Below, one piece after another: positions 1 to 7,261 of a DNA stretch of 16,864 bases. Position numbers and translations under genes: made by a program. The first letter of the stretch is position 1. Each line of letters begins with the position of its first letter. Where the stretch lies: assembly GCA_017431185.1 (NCBI GenBank), contig JAFRLP010000208.1, forward strand, positions 1 through 16,864, given 5' to 3'. Below the pieces are notes generated by a model. It did not search any database, was not told the origin of the DNA, and saw only the letters and a list, made by a program, of their open reading frames with translations. The DNA comes from Victivallales bacterium. GTDB lineage: Bacteria; Verrucomicrobiota; Lentisphaeria; Oligosphaerales; Oligosphaeraceae.

Positions 1-2
1 AT

Positions 3-461
3 ATGGCAATCCAGTCGGACAATACGGACACTGGCGCTGTCGGAGGCATTGCCATCACCGACACGCTTTCCATTGCGGAGGATGAGTTGTCCTTTGTCTG
101 TTGCCGTTCCTCTGGTCCGGGCGGGCAGCATGTCAACCGCACGGACAGCGCCGTGCAGTTGCGCTTTTCGGTAGCAGACTCGCCCGCGCTTCCCGAAGAC
201 ATTCGCCGGCGTCTGCTGACGCGGGCGAAGCGTTTTGTCACCTCCGAAGGGACATTGCTGCTGGAATGCGACACCCATCGCAGTCAGCAGCGGAATCGGG
301 AGGAGTGTGTCCGCCGATTTGTCGAGTTGGTCCGTGCGGCCAGCCGTCCTCCCAAGGTGCGCCGTCCCACCAAGCCGACAGCCGCCAGCCGTGAGCGCCG
401 TTTGCAAAGCAAAAAACGGCACAGCGAAATCAAGAGCGCCCGCGGCGGAAGTTGGGAGTAA
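3..461 (+). CDS. arfB: Alternative ribosome-rescue factor ArfB (YaeJ-type peptidyl-tRNA hydrolase)
   Basis: This is a release-factor-like protein of 152 residues that frees stalled ribosomes by hydrolysing the peptidyl-tRNA when no stop codon is in the A site. The catalytic GGQ motif is at residues 40-42, inside GPGGQHVNRT, the typical release-factor context. There is no codon-recognition domain. The C-terminus is the basic tail expected of ArfB (RRPTKPTAASRERR followed by KSKK-like residues), which in this family enters the empty mRNA channel. The length is close to the 140 residues of the E. coli protein. The ATG lies 2 bases from the window edge, so a longer N-terminus or an upstream start cannot be excluded. 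About 20 extra residues precede the conserved domain. Seen: motif and tail. Known: family function. Confidence 0.93.
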   Translation: MAIQSDNTDTGAVGGIAITDTLSIAEDELSFVCCRSSGPGGQHVNRTDSAVQLRFSVADSPALPEDIRRRLLTRAKRFVTSEGTLLLECDTHRSQQRNREECVRRFVELVRAASRPPKVRRPTKPTAASRERRLQSKKRHSEIKSARGGSWE

Positions 462-465
462 GGTG

Positions 466-481
466 CTGTGCAGTTGCACAG
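466..481. other. Short perfect palindrome after arfB
   Basis: CTGTGCA, a 2-base spacer and TGCACAG form a perfect 7-bp inverted repeat 4 bases after the arfB stop codon and before the CapA-like gene. There is no following T-run, so it is not a standard intrinsic terminator. It could be a protein-binding site or a transcript-end hairpin. The structure is directly visible; any function is speculative. Confidence 0.35.
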
Positions 482-536
482 TTCCTGAGGATTGGGTGCG
501 CGGGGCAGAACACAGTTTCCAACACTACATCATTCC

Positions 537-1778
537 ATGCAAGATTTCATTGAGAAAAAGATTGCCTTGCGCGAGGCGCACGCTGGTCAGAAGACCTTCA
601 GCGTTCTGGCGGCGGGTGATTTCTGCCCCCGCGAGAAGCTCGGCCAGTATGTCGCGGAGAACGCGGAGAGGATCACGGCGGACATTCAGCCCGTGTTTGC
701 CTCGGCGGACTATCGTGTGCTGCAATGGGAGACCACGCTGACCACTGGCGGGGAACCCATTGTGAAAAGCGGGCCTAATCTGCGCTGCGTGCCAGAGGCC
801 GTCGCCTTCGGCAAAGCCCTGAACATCGACTTGGCTCTTTGCGCCAACAATCATTTCGGGGATTATGGGGATGCCGTGGTCATCGAGACGCTTCAGCATC
901 TGCATGACGCAGGAATGGCGACCGTCGGGGCTGGCGCCTCTCTGGAGGAGGCCATCCGTCCCTACCAGACCAGCGTCAAGGGGGTGCCAGTCACTTTCCT
1001 CAATTACTGCGAGCACGAGTTTGGTCTTGCCTTGGCTGAACACCCTGGCACGGCTCCGCTTGACCCCATCGGCAACGGACGAGCCGTCGCGGCGGCCACC
1101 ACCCCTTTGCGCTTTGTCATGCTGCACGGCGGGCACGAGCACTACGCCTTCCCCACGCATCGCATGGTTCAGCTCTTCACGCACTTGGCGGAGTGCGGAG
1201 CAAGCGCGGTCTGGAACTGCCACACGCACTGCCCAGGCGGCTGGTTCATCCATCGCGGTTCCCCCATCACCTGCAGTCCAGGCAATTTCTGGTTTCCCGC
1301 CGGTGACGGCGTCCTCCCAGTGTGGTCTGTCGGGCATTTGGTCAAATACTACTGCGATGAACAGGGGGTGTTCGCCTTCTCCTTCATCCCCTACACGTTC
1401 AATCAGCAAGGCATCTATCCCATGGACGAGGCCCGTGCGCAACGCTATTTCGCCTACCTCGACCGCATCAATCAAGTCATTGCGGACGATGCGATCCTGC
1501 AACGCTATTTCGAGGCCTGGTGTACTCAGGCGGGAATCGGCTACCTCGGCCCCATTCAAAGATTCCAGCCAGACCCTGATTGGCCGCCATCGGTCAAGCA
1601 GCCGGAGAGGTTTGCGCGCTGGACGAGTGTGCGCAACCTATTCACCTGCGAGGCGCATCACGACCTGCTCAAGAACACGCTTTGGCTCTTCGAGCAGAAC
1701 CGGCTGGAGGAGGCCAGGGAACTTCTGCCCGAGGTCCTTTCCTTCCAGCAAGTCGGTGACCTGCTGGAAAAGGCTTGA
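537..1778 (+). CDS. CapA-family metallophosphatase-like protein
   Basis: The product has 413 residues and belongs to the CapA/PgsA-type family with a calcineurin-like metallophosphoesterase fold. That family includes proteins of poly-gamma-glutamate capsule synthesis, but most members have no proven reaction. Motifs appear in family order: GD at residues 27-28, the WETTLT segment around residue 66, ANNHFGDYG at 103-111, HGGHEH at 197-202 and NCHTHCPGG from 227. There is no obvious signal peptide or membrane anchor, which is unusual for a capsule protein and suggests a cytoplasmic role. The ATG at 537 was chosen because the domain starts just after it. A TTG at 492 would add 15 residues, but its purine-rich stretch is too close to serve as a ribosome site. 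No partner genes of capsule synthesis are adjacent. Fold assignment is firm; substrate is unknown. Confidence 0.82.
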   Translation: MQDFIEKKIALREAHAGQKTFSVLAAGDFCPREKLGQYVAENAERITADIQPVFASADYRVLQWETTLTTGGEPIVKSGPNLRCVPEAVAFGKALNIDLALCANNHFGDYGDAVVIETLQHLHDAGMATVGAGASLEEAIRPYQTSVKGVPVTFLNYCEHEFGLALAEHPGTAPLDPIGNGRAVAAATTPLRFVMLHGGHEHYAFPTHRMVQLFTHLAECGASAVWNCHTHCPGGWFIHRGSPITCSPGNFWFPAGDGVLPVWSVGHLVKYYCDEQGVFAFSFIPYTFNQQGIYPMDEARAQRYFAYLDRINQVIADDAILQRYFEAWCTQAGIGYLGPIQRFQPDPDWPPSVKQPERFARWTSVRNLFTCEAHHDLLKNTLWLFEQNRLEEARELLPEVLSFQQVGDLLEKA

Positions 1779-1834
1779 TGCGGTTCGGTCATTCTCAATG
1801 GCAGAGGATTTTCTGCCTCCAATTGCGCAACTGT

Positions 1835-1967
1835 ATGCCTCCGTGACTGACATTGACCGTGCAAGCGCAATCTGCCAAACCCGCCACTCGTGCTTGGTTT
1901 CATGGTTTGGCAGGGCGCGCTCCGCGCGGCCAACACGGCTTCTGGTCAGTGTCAGGCACAGAGTCAT
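1835..1967 (-). mobile_element. MITE-like element with imperfect terminal inverted repeats
   Basis: This 133-bp intergenic block begins and ends with a 24-bp inverted repeat that matches at 20 of 24 positions (1835-1858 against the reverse complement of 1944-1967). Inner arms at 1854-1882 and 1904-1932 are also roughly complementary, so the whole block can fold on itself. An 11-bp direct repeat, TGCGCAACTGT, flanks it at 1824-1834 and 1970-1980; the right copy is 2 bp beyond the repeat end. Read on the minus strand, 1871-1945 closely matches 13341-13418 elsewhere in the window. No credible gene lies inside. The layout resembles a miniature inverted-repeat transposable element. Mobility is inferred, not shown. 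Confidence 0.55.
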
Positions 1968-2012
1968 TGTGCGCAACTGTTGTTTGTTAAGGAAATGCAA
2001 AATGGTCTAATG

Positions 2013-2050
2013 TTGCAAATGCCAGAAGTGGCATTATATTATATTTGCAA
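2013..2050 (+). promoter_or_regulatory. Promoter with nested palindromic operator for the Xre-MATE unit
   Basis: A perfect 7-bp inverted repeat with a 4-base spacer (AATGCCA-GAAG-TGGCATT, 2018-2035) sits inside a second perfect 8-bp inverted repeat, TTGCAAAT at 2013-2020 and ATTTGCAA at 2043-2050. A candidate -35 (TTGCAA, 2013-2018) and -10 (TATATT, 2035-2040) are 16 bp apart, placing the inner palindrome in the spacer. A dimeric repressor bound there would block RNA polymerase. The Xre-type gene starts immediately downstream, so autoregulation is the natural inference. The symmetry is seen; the promoter and the bound protein are inferred. Confidence 0.6.
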
Positions 2051-2052
2051 AA

Positions 2053-2520
2053 ATGACTATAAGTGCGTTGGAAAAACAAACACCAATCGTAACCATGGCT
2101 GGACAGGCAGAGGGCGTTGAGCAGGAGCGCGGATGGCGAAGAAAATTGCGTCATTTCCGTTTGGCGGAAGAACTCAGTTTCGCCGAATTGGGGCAATTCC
2201 TAGGTGTCCATGGCACTACCTTGCGGGCCTGGGAATACGGCATTCGCCATTGCAGCCCCGAAAGGATGGGGGGGCGCCTGCATCAGCTTCTGGATGGGGA
2301 TTACGAGGGTTGCGTTCGTCCTTTTCTGGGGCTGCTTGAGGGACAGGAGGGAACTCGAAGTTGGACGGACGAGGTGTTTCTGGCTTTCGCCATGCTGTCC
2401 AGGCTTTTGGCTCGCTGCCGCTATAATGCTCCTCTGGAGCAACGGGTGCTTGACTCCCTGGACGACCTGGAGAAAAAGTTGCTGAAGGATTTTTCTGGTG
2501 GAGCGAACGCTCTCCGATAG
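2053..2520 (+). CDS. Xre-like helix-turn-helix transcriptional regulator
   Basis: The product has 155 residues with one Xre/Cro-type helix-turn-helix at about residues 30-80. The recognisable core is LSFAELGQFLGVHGTTLRAW (41-60). The C-terminal half (about 100-150) is alpha-helical and rich in Leu and charged residues, possibly for dimerisation or ligand sensing, with no domain I recognise. The ATG at 2053 is used here, but neither it nor the in-frame ATG at 2095 (141 residues) has a clear ribosome site. The predicted promoter would leave only a few untranslated bases before 2053, so either leaderless translation or the 2095 start is possible. The MATE exporter begins 3 bp after the stop, so the two are probably cotranscribed and the exporter is the likely target. 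The effector is unknown. Confidence 0.75.
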   Translation: MTISALEKQTPIVTMAGQAEGVEQERGWRRKLRHFRLAEELSFAELGQFLGVHGTTLRAWEYGIRHCSPERMGGRLHQLLDGDYEGCVRPFLGLLEGQEGTRSWTDEVFLAFAMLSRLLARCRYNAPLEQRVLDSLDDLEKKLLKDFSGGANALR

Positions 2521-2523
2521 ACC

Positions 2524-3912
2524 ATGCAGACCTTGACGCCTCAAAAGCAATTCACCCTGTTCTCTGACCGGGAACTGGTGCGCCTGATCATTCCCATCAT
2601 CGTCGAGCAGCTGCTGTTTATTACGGTGGGCATGGCCGACACGATGATGATATCCTCCCAGGGGGACGCCAGCGTCTCTGGCGTGTCTCTGGTGGATATG
2701 GTCAATATCTTCATCGGCAACATCTATTTTTCGCTGGCGACAGGGGGAACGGTGGTTGCCTCGCAGTTTCTTGGCGCACGAAAGGCTGCGGATGCGCGTG
2801 AAAGCGCCAAGCAGCTGCTGATGGTCGCCGCAACCATTGCCCTGGTGCTCTGCCTGATCTGCGAACTGACCAACCGCCATTTGCTGAGGTTGATTTTCGG
2901 CGTGTTGCCTGAGCAGGTGATGAGTGAGGCCGCCGCCTATTTCCGGATCACTTCGCTGACTTATCCCGTGATTGCGGTCTATGCCTCCTGCACCTCGCTG
3001 CTGAGGGCGCAGAAATGCTCGCAGTGGGCGATGTACAGCTCCCTCGTCACCAATGTTCTGAACGTCGTTGGCAACTACCTGTTCATTTCTGTCCTCCATA
3101 AAGGGGTGACGGGGGCTGCGGCCGCCACGCTGATCGCACGGGTCATCAGCATGCTTCTGGTGCTTTGCATCCTGACGGACCGCAGCCGGACAATCTATCT
3201 GAATCTCCGCGAGGGCTTCCATCCCGACTGGAGCATCATACGCCGCATCCTGTTCATTGGAGTGCCGAACGGGATTGAGGGGGGCTTGTTCCAGCTGGGG
3301 CGCCTGCTGGTGGTCGGCCTCATCGCCAGTTACGGGACTGTGCAGATTGCCGCCAATGCCGTGGCCAACAGCCTGTCCGGCTTCTCCATTCTGTGCGGCA
3401 GCGGGTTCTGCGTGGCAATCATCACGGTCATCGGGCAGGCCGTTGGCGCGGGAGACGAAGAGCAGTGCCGGTATTATATCCGAAAGATGATGCGCTGGGC
3501 TTATCTGACGATGGCTGTGAATTGTCTGGTTCTGCTGGCATTGATGCCGCTCATTCTGCGTTGTTATGGGGAAGTCTCGCAGGAGGCGCTGACGTTAGGT
3601 TCGCATTTGGCCACTCTGCACCTTGCTTTCGGCATCGTCTTCTGGCCATTGTCGTTTGCCTTCCCCAATGTCCTGCGGGCCGCCAACGACGTCAAATTCA
3701 CCATGACGGTCGCCATTGTCTCCATGTTTCTGATGCGTGTGGGGATGGGCTACCTGCTGGCCGCCTGGTGGCATCATGGAGCATACGCGGCCTGGGTGGC
3801 CATGCTCTTCGACTGGGTGGGGCGCTGTTCCTGCTTCGCCTGGCGCTATTTTTCAGGAACCTGGAAAAAACACGCGCATTTCCGTGAAACCAAGGCAGCC
3901 TCCATGCCGTAG
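2524..3912 (+). CDS. MATE-family multidrug/metabolite efflux transporter
   Basis: The product has 462 residues, close to the usual MATE length, and is an inner-membrane protein with about twelve hydrophobic segments in two homologous halves. Family features include the N-terminal run RLIIPIIVEQLLFITVGMAD, a GGTVVASQFLGA stretch near residue 75, and the second-half counterpart GFCVAIITVIGQAVGAGD near 300. Transporters of this family export cationic drugs or metabolites by H+ or Na+ antiport. The coupling ion and substrate cannot be read from the sequence. The gene follows the Xre-like regulator by 3 bp, so expression is probably controlled through the palindromic promoter upstream of that gene. 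It ends in a short basic cytoplasmic tail. The start ATG is unambiguous by spacing. Confidence 0.92.
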   Translation: MQTLTPQKQFTLFSDRELVRLIIPIIVEQLLFITVGMADTMMISSQGDASVSGVSLVDMVNIFIGNIYFSLATGGTVVASQFLGARKAADARESAKQLLMVAATIALVLCLICELTNRHLLRLIFGVLPEQVMSEAAAYFRITSLTYPVIAVYASCTSLLRAQKCSQWAMYSSLVTNVLNVVGNYLFISVLHKGVTGAAAATLIARVISMLLVLCILTDRSRTIYLNLREGFHPDWSIIRRILFIGVPNGIEGGLFQLGRLLVVGLIASYGTVQIAANAVANSLSGFSILCGSGFCVAIITVIGQAVGAGDEEQCRYYIRKMMRWAYLTMAVNCLVLLALMPLILRCYGEVSQEALTLGSHLATLHLAFGIVFWPLSFAFPNVLRAANDVKFTMTVAIVSMFLMRVGMGYLLAAWWHHGAYAAWVAMLFDWVGRCSCFAWRYFSGTWKKHAHFRETKAASMP

Positions 3913-4083
3913 GGCACGGGATGGCCATCGTATGGCAATCGACGCTTTTTGACAAAAAAAGCAGGCATCCCTGTTGCCAATGCGGAATGTTGGGGTAAAG
4001 TATTATTTTGGATATGTGTTTTGCCATATTCCGTCCATTTTGTTTTCACCACTTGCCTTGCTTAACAGGGAGAGCCTTGAAAT

Positions 4084-6408
4084 ATGAGCCAGTTGAAATG
4101 GCCGAGCATCTTGCTGCTGACATGCTGCGCGTTTCTGGTTGCCGCGGAGAACTCGCTTCAGGCATTGAAGAGGATGGCCTCTCAGGAGGAGAGCGAGTTG
4201 TCTGTCAGCGCCGACAGTTTTGAGTCCCTGGCAGACAATCCCAATGTCCTTGTCCTCAAGGGAAATGTGCGTCTGGAGTACGGTCCCTTGACCCTGACGG
4301 CTGCCGAGACCAGCCTGAACCGCGAGACACTGGACTTTGCCGCAAACGGGAATGTCAAGGTGACCATGGGCAAGGAGGAAGGCTCCTGGAGCGCCCCCGC
4401 CATGCGTGGCAATCTGAATGCGCGCATGCTCCAATTCGGCCCATACCGTTTGGACAGCGCGGTCTGGCATGGGGCCGGTCAAGGCGGCGACGCGGTGGAG
4501 GGGGGGGAGGCCCGTATCCATGACTCCTGGCTATCCACCTGCGACAGGGCTGAACCGCATTACCGTATCCAGGCCAGGAGAATGGTTGTCCACAATGACC
4601 GCACTTTCAGCGCCCGGCATGTGACCCTGCGGTTCGGCAACATCCCCGTCTTCTATTTCCCGTGGATGTGGGGGGATTTGGATGACATGGGGCAATACAT
4701 CTTCAAACCCGGCTATTCGGGAAAGCGCGGGGTCTATTTGCGGTTGGGAAAACGCTGGAAAAGCAAGGAGATGGAAGACAGCCTCTATGTCGATTTGATG
4801 TCCAAACGTGGCACGGGCGTGGGGGCTGAACACAATTACCAGAGCGGGACAACCGAATTCCGCACGCTTCTCTATGGTCTCCATGACACTGACACGCCGA
4901 CGACCTCCAGTGGCTGGAACCGTCGCTTCAAAAGTCAGGACGACCGGTTCCGCGCCAATCTCTACGCCCATCAGGAGAGCGAGTGGATTCCCGAGGTCAG
5001 CCAGCGGCTGAAATTGGACTATCTCAGCGACATTGACATGCTTCAGGACTGGTTCAAGCATGATTACCGTGACGATCCGCAGCCACGCTCCTTCTGGGAC
5101 ATCCGCTATGACGGGGCGCTGGTGTCCGCTGGCCTCACGCTCCGCCCCCGGGTCAATACGTTCTACACCGTTTCGGAGACGCTCCCTGAATTGCGCCTGG
5201 ACATCGGGCGCACCGAGGTGCCGTTCCTGCCGTTGCAATACCAGGGCAGCACCCGCATCGGCTACTATTCGATGAAATGGCGTAAGTTTGAACGGAGTCG
5301 CCGCGATTTGATTCTGCCGGACGAGTATGACCCGGAATTGCATCAGGACGCCAGCGACTACCAGAGTTTCCGCGCCCACACCCAGCATTTCCTGTATTCG
5401 CCGCTGCCTTTGGGGAATTGGTCGATGCTGACCCCGCGCGCCGGAACGGCTGTGACCTATTATAGCCGGTCCAGCAAGACCAAGCTCAGCCAGCGGGACT
5501 TGGCCAATATGATTGACGTGGACAATCCTGACCGTTCTCGCTCCACCATCCCTGTCCGAAACTATGACAACGATGGCGGAGATGTGGCGCGCCTGGCCTT
5601 TGAGGTGGGCGCCGAATGGAAGGCCGATTTCTACAGTGACTGGCTGGATTGGCAAAGCAGCACGCTGGAAATCAATGGACTGACGCATGTCGTGGAACCA
5701 TACGTGAACTACACGTTTGCCCCTGACCCCTCCCACGACCGCGACCATCTGTACTTCTTTGACGAAATAGACCGGTTGGACCGGCAGCATTTCATTCGGC
5801 TGGGACTTGACCAGCGGTTGCTGACCAGGCGGGACCTGGGCCGCCAGACTGTCCTGCGGCTGCAATCCTACATCGATTTTCATTTTGATCGGGATGAGGA
5901 GTACGACAAGCATCCCGGCGACCTGGGCAACCGCTTGGATTTCATGCCGAGGGACGACCTCCATCTCTGGGGCGCTCTGCTGTATGACGTGGGGGATGGC
6001 GCTGTCCACCGCGGCGAGGCCGGCGCGCGTTTCGGCAAGGCCGATGAGGCCAATTTCCGTTTCCGCTACATCTATCGCTCGAAGCATCTCTCCCGTTCGA
6101 CATGGAGCATGGGAAGCACACTGGTGGATTTGACGGGCGAATCGGGATATCTGAAGAAGAATTTCGAGGCGGCAAACCTCATCAAAACCGAATTCCTGGT
6201 GCCCATCAACGAACTGACGGCGTTGAACGTCTCCACGGAATACGATTTTGAGCAAGGCAAACTCGCGGAGCACATGTACGAATTGCGGCGCCAGCTTCAC
6301 TGCTGGCGAATGGCTTTGGGGGCCGGATGGGACAACGGCTCCTTCCAGATTACCGTGATGTTCCAGCTGACCGCCTTCCCCAACGTCAAAATCGACATGA
6401 ACCTGTAG
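4084..6408 (+). CDS. lptD: LPS-assembly outer-membrane protein LptD
   Basis: LptD is the outer-membrane barrel that, with LptE, inserts lipopolysaccharide into the outer leaflet. The product has 774 residues, similar to the 784 of E. coli. Residues 1-21 form a signal peptide. Residues 40-150 are the LptA-like (OstA) beta-jellyroll domain: VSADSFESL, then LKGNVRLEYGPLTLTA. The linker SWLSTCDRAEPHYRI (148-162) and the RFGNIPVFYFPW segment near 190 are LptD signatures. The rest alternates aromatic and polar residues as a large beta-barrel. Only two cysteines remain after the signal peptide, C153 and C740, where E. coli has four. The gene starts an apparent plus-strand cluster with an exported protein, mreC and a sugar kinase. 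The upstream AGGGAG at 4069-4074 is a plausible ribosome site. Confidence 0.92.
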   Translation: MSQLKWPSILLLTCCAFLVAAENSLQALKRMASQEESELSVSADSFESLADNPNVLVLKGNVRLEYGPLTLTAAETSLNRETLDFAANGNVKVTMGKEEGSWSAPAMRGNLNARMLQFGPYRLDSAVWHGAGQGGDAVEGGEARIHDSWLSTCDRAEPHYRIQARRMVVHNDRTFSARHVTLRFGNIPVFYFPWMWGDLDDMGQYIFKPGYSGKRGVYLRLGKRWKSKEMEDSLYVDLMSKRGTGVGAEHNYQSGTTEFRTLLYGLHDTDTPTTSSGWNRRFKSQDDRFRANLYAHQESEWIPEVSQRLKLDYLSDIDMLQDWFKHDYRDDPQPRSFWDIRYDGALVSAGLTLRPRVNTFYTVSETLPELRLDIGRTEVPFLPLQYQGSTRIGYYSMKWRKFERSRRDLILPDEYDPELHQDASDYQSFRAHTQHFLYSPLPLGNWSMLTPRAGTAVTYYSRSSKTKLSQRDLANMIDVDNPDRSRSTIPVRNYDNDGGDVARLAFEVGAEWKADFYSDWLDWQSSTLEINGLTHVVEPYVNYTFAPDPSHDRDHLYFFDEIDRLDRQHFIRLGLDQRLLTRRDLGRQTVLRLQSYIDFHFDRDEEYDKHPGDLGNRLDFMPRDDLHLWGALLYDVGDGAVHRGEAGARFGKADEANFRFRYIYRSKHLSRSTWSMGSTLVDLTGESGYLKKNFEAANLIKTEFLVPINELTALNVSTEYDFEQGKLAEHMYELRRQLHCWRMALGAGWDNGSFQITVMFQLTAFPNVKIDMNL

Positions 6409-6457
6409 GGTTCAGAGAATCCCTTTCCATTCAAACAACATAAAAAGGAACAGGAAA

Positions 6458-7249
6458 ATGAGCAAGAAATGGCTGATTGGTTTGTGTGTGCTGGCTTGTG
6501 GCGCCTGGCTGGCCGCCGACAGCGGCAAAGTCGAGTTTCCAGTTTATGTCCACGCGGGGCGGATCACGGGAATGCAGCGCACCAGCGACCCCCAGGAGTT
6601 TGTGGATTTGTCCAAGGCGCTGGCCGAAGACGACTCCGTGCCCGTGCAGTCGCCCACCGATAATCCTGTGTCGCGCACGGCCCCGGAGGGAATGGTCTTT
6701 GTGGTGATTGACGTCGAGGTGCAGAAGGGACGCACCCTCAGCCGAGTGGATTATGTGCTGGCCCCTGACAAGGGGGGGACTTCCGCCTGCCTGGGCCTGG
6801 CCTTGGGGACGGTCAGGCAGTTTGACGAGCGCCAGCATGTCGTCAAAGGCCCTGCCAAAGTGGAGATGCTTTTCCAGTGTCCCGAAGGAGCCTACACCGC
6901 CGATTTGCTTCCCGCGCCAGGCTTTCTGCTAGCCAGGATTTCAGGTTTCGAACTTCAGAAACGCCCTGAACCTGTGGCTCCCGCGCCTGCGCCCGCAGCA
7001 GCCCCGTCCGATGAGAAGGCGGCGCCCGCCGCTGAGGCCGCAGCCGCCAAGGCAGCCGAGTCCAAGCCCGCCGCCGCTCCTGCGGCGGAGGCCAAGGCGG
7101 AGGCCCCCGCTGAAGAGGCAAAGGCTGACGCCCCTGCGGAGGAGGCAAAGGCTGACGCTCCTGCGGAGGAGGCAAAGGCTGAGGAGGCAAAGCCAGCCGC
7201 TCCCGCCGCCAAGCCAGCCGCCAAGCCCGCTGAGGAAGATTGGTTCTGA
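6458..7249 (+). CDS. Exported protein of unknown function with Ala/Pro/Lys/Glu-rich tail
   Basis: I do not recognise this 263-residue protein. It has a signal peptide at residues 1-20 (KKWLIGLCVLACGAWLAA) and a globular part at about 25-168 that looks beta-rich, with GMVFVVIDVEVQKG near residue 78. Such a strand pattern is weakly reminiscent of Ig-like accessory domains such as DUF4352. From about 170 to 258 there is a low-complexity tail of Ala, Pro, Lys and Glu that includes APAEEAKAD repeats, and the protein ends in EEDWF. Such tails usually act as extended periplasmic spacers. GGAA-type ribosome sites precede the ATG (AAGGAACAGG). It lies 49 bp after lptD and 12 bp before mreC, so an envelope role is likely by context only. 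Confidence 0.75.
   Translation: MSKKWLIGLCVLACGAWLAADSGKVEFPVYVHAGRITGMQRTSDPQEFVDLSKALAEDDSVPVQSPTDNPVSRTAPEGMVFVVIDVEVQKGRTLSRVDYVLAPDKGGTSACLGLALGTVRQFDERQHVVKGPAKVEMLFQCPEGAYTADLLPAPGFLLARISGFELQKRPEPVAPAPAPAAAPSDEKAAPAAEAAAAKAAESKPAAAPAAEAKAEAPAEEAKADAPAEEAKADAPAEEAKAEEAKPAAPAAKPAAKPAEEDWF
7115..7183 (+). repeat. 27-bp tandem repeat in the tail of the exported protein
   Basis: Two nearly identical 27-bp units (7115-7141 and 7142-7168) and a 15-base partial third (7169-7183) encode a nine-residue period, EAKADAPAE, in the Ala/Pro/Lys/Glu-rich tail. The first two units differ by a single base, so the array probably arose by recent duplication and may vary in copy number between strains. 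Confidence 0.85.
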
Positions 7250-7261
7250 TTCTGCACCGAC

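Noticed and set aside
525..1559. 344-codon frame antisense to the CapA-like gene
   Set aside because: The sense frame carries all family motifs; the antisense frame shows no domain and no ribosome site.
1890..2120. Small plus-strand frame over the element at 1835-1967
   Set aside because: Its first half is translated element sequence and its second half runs through the promoter palindromes and the start of the Xre-like gene.
2200..3222. 340-codon frame antisense to the Xre-MATE pair
   Set aside because: It is a His/Gln/Arg-rich shadow product spanning two well-supported genes.
3924..3950. Terminator after the MATE gene
   Set aside because: A 5-bp stem (GCCAT-CGT-ATGGC) is followed only 9 bases later by five T, and the nearby GCTTTTT/AAAAAGC pairing is AT-rich. 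It is too weak to call.
3974..4006. Promoter upstream of lptD (TTGCCA and TATTAT)
   Set aside because: The 21-bp spacing is too long for a sigma-70-type promoter, and no better pair was found in 3913-4083.
4531..6300. 589-codon open frame antisense to lptD
   Set aside because: It is the shadow of a GC-rich gene; the sense strand has clear LptD motifs and the antisense product has none.
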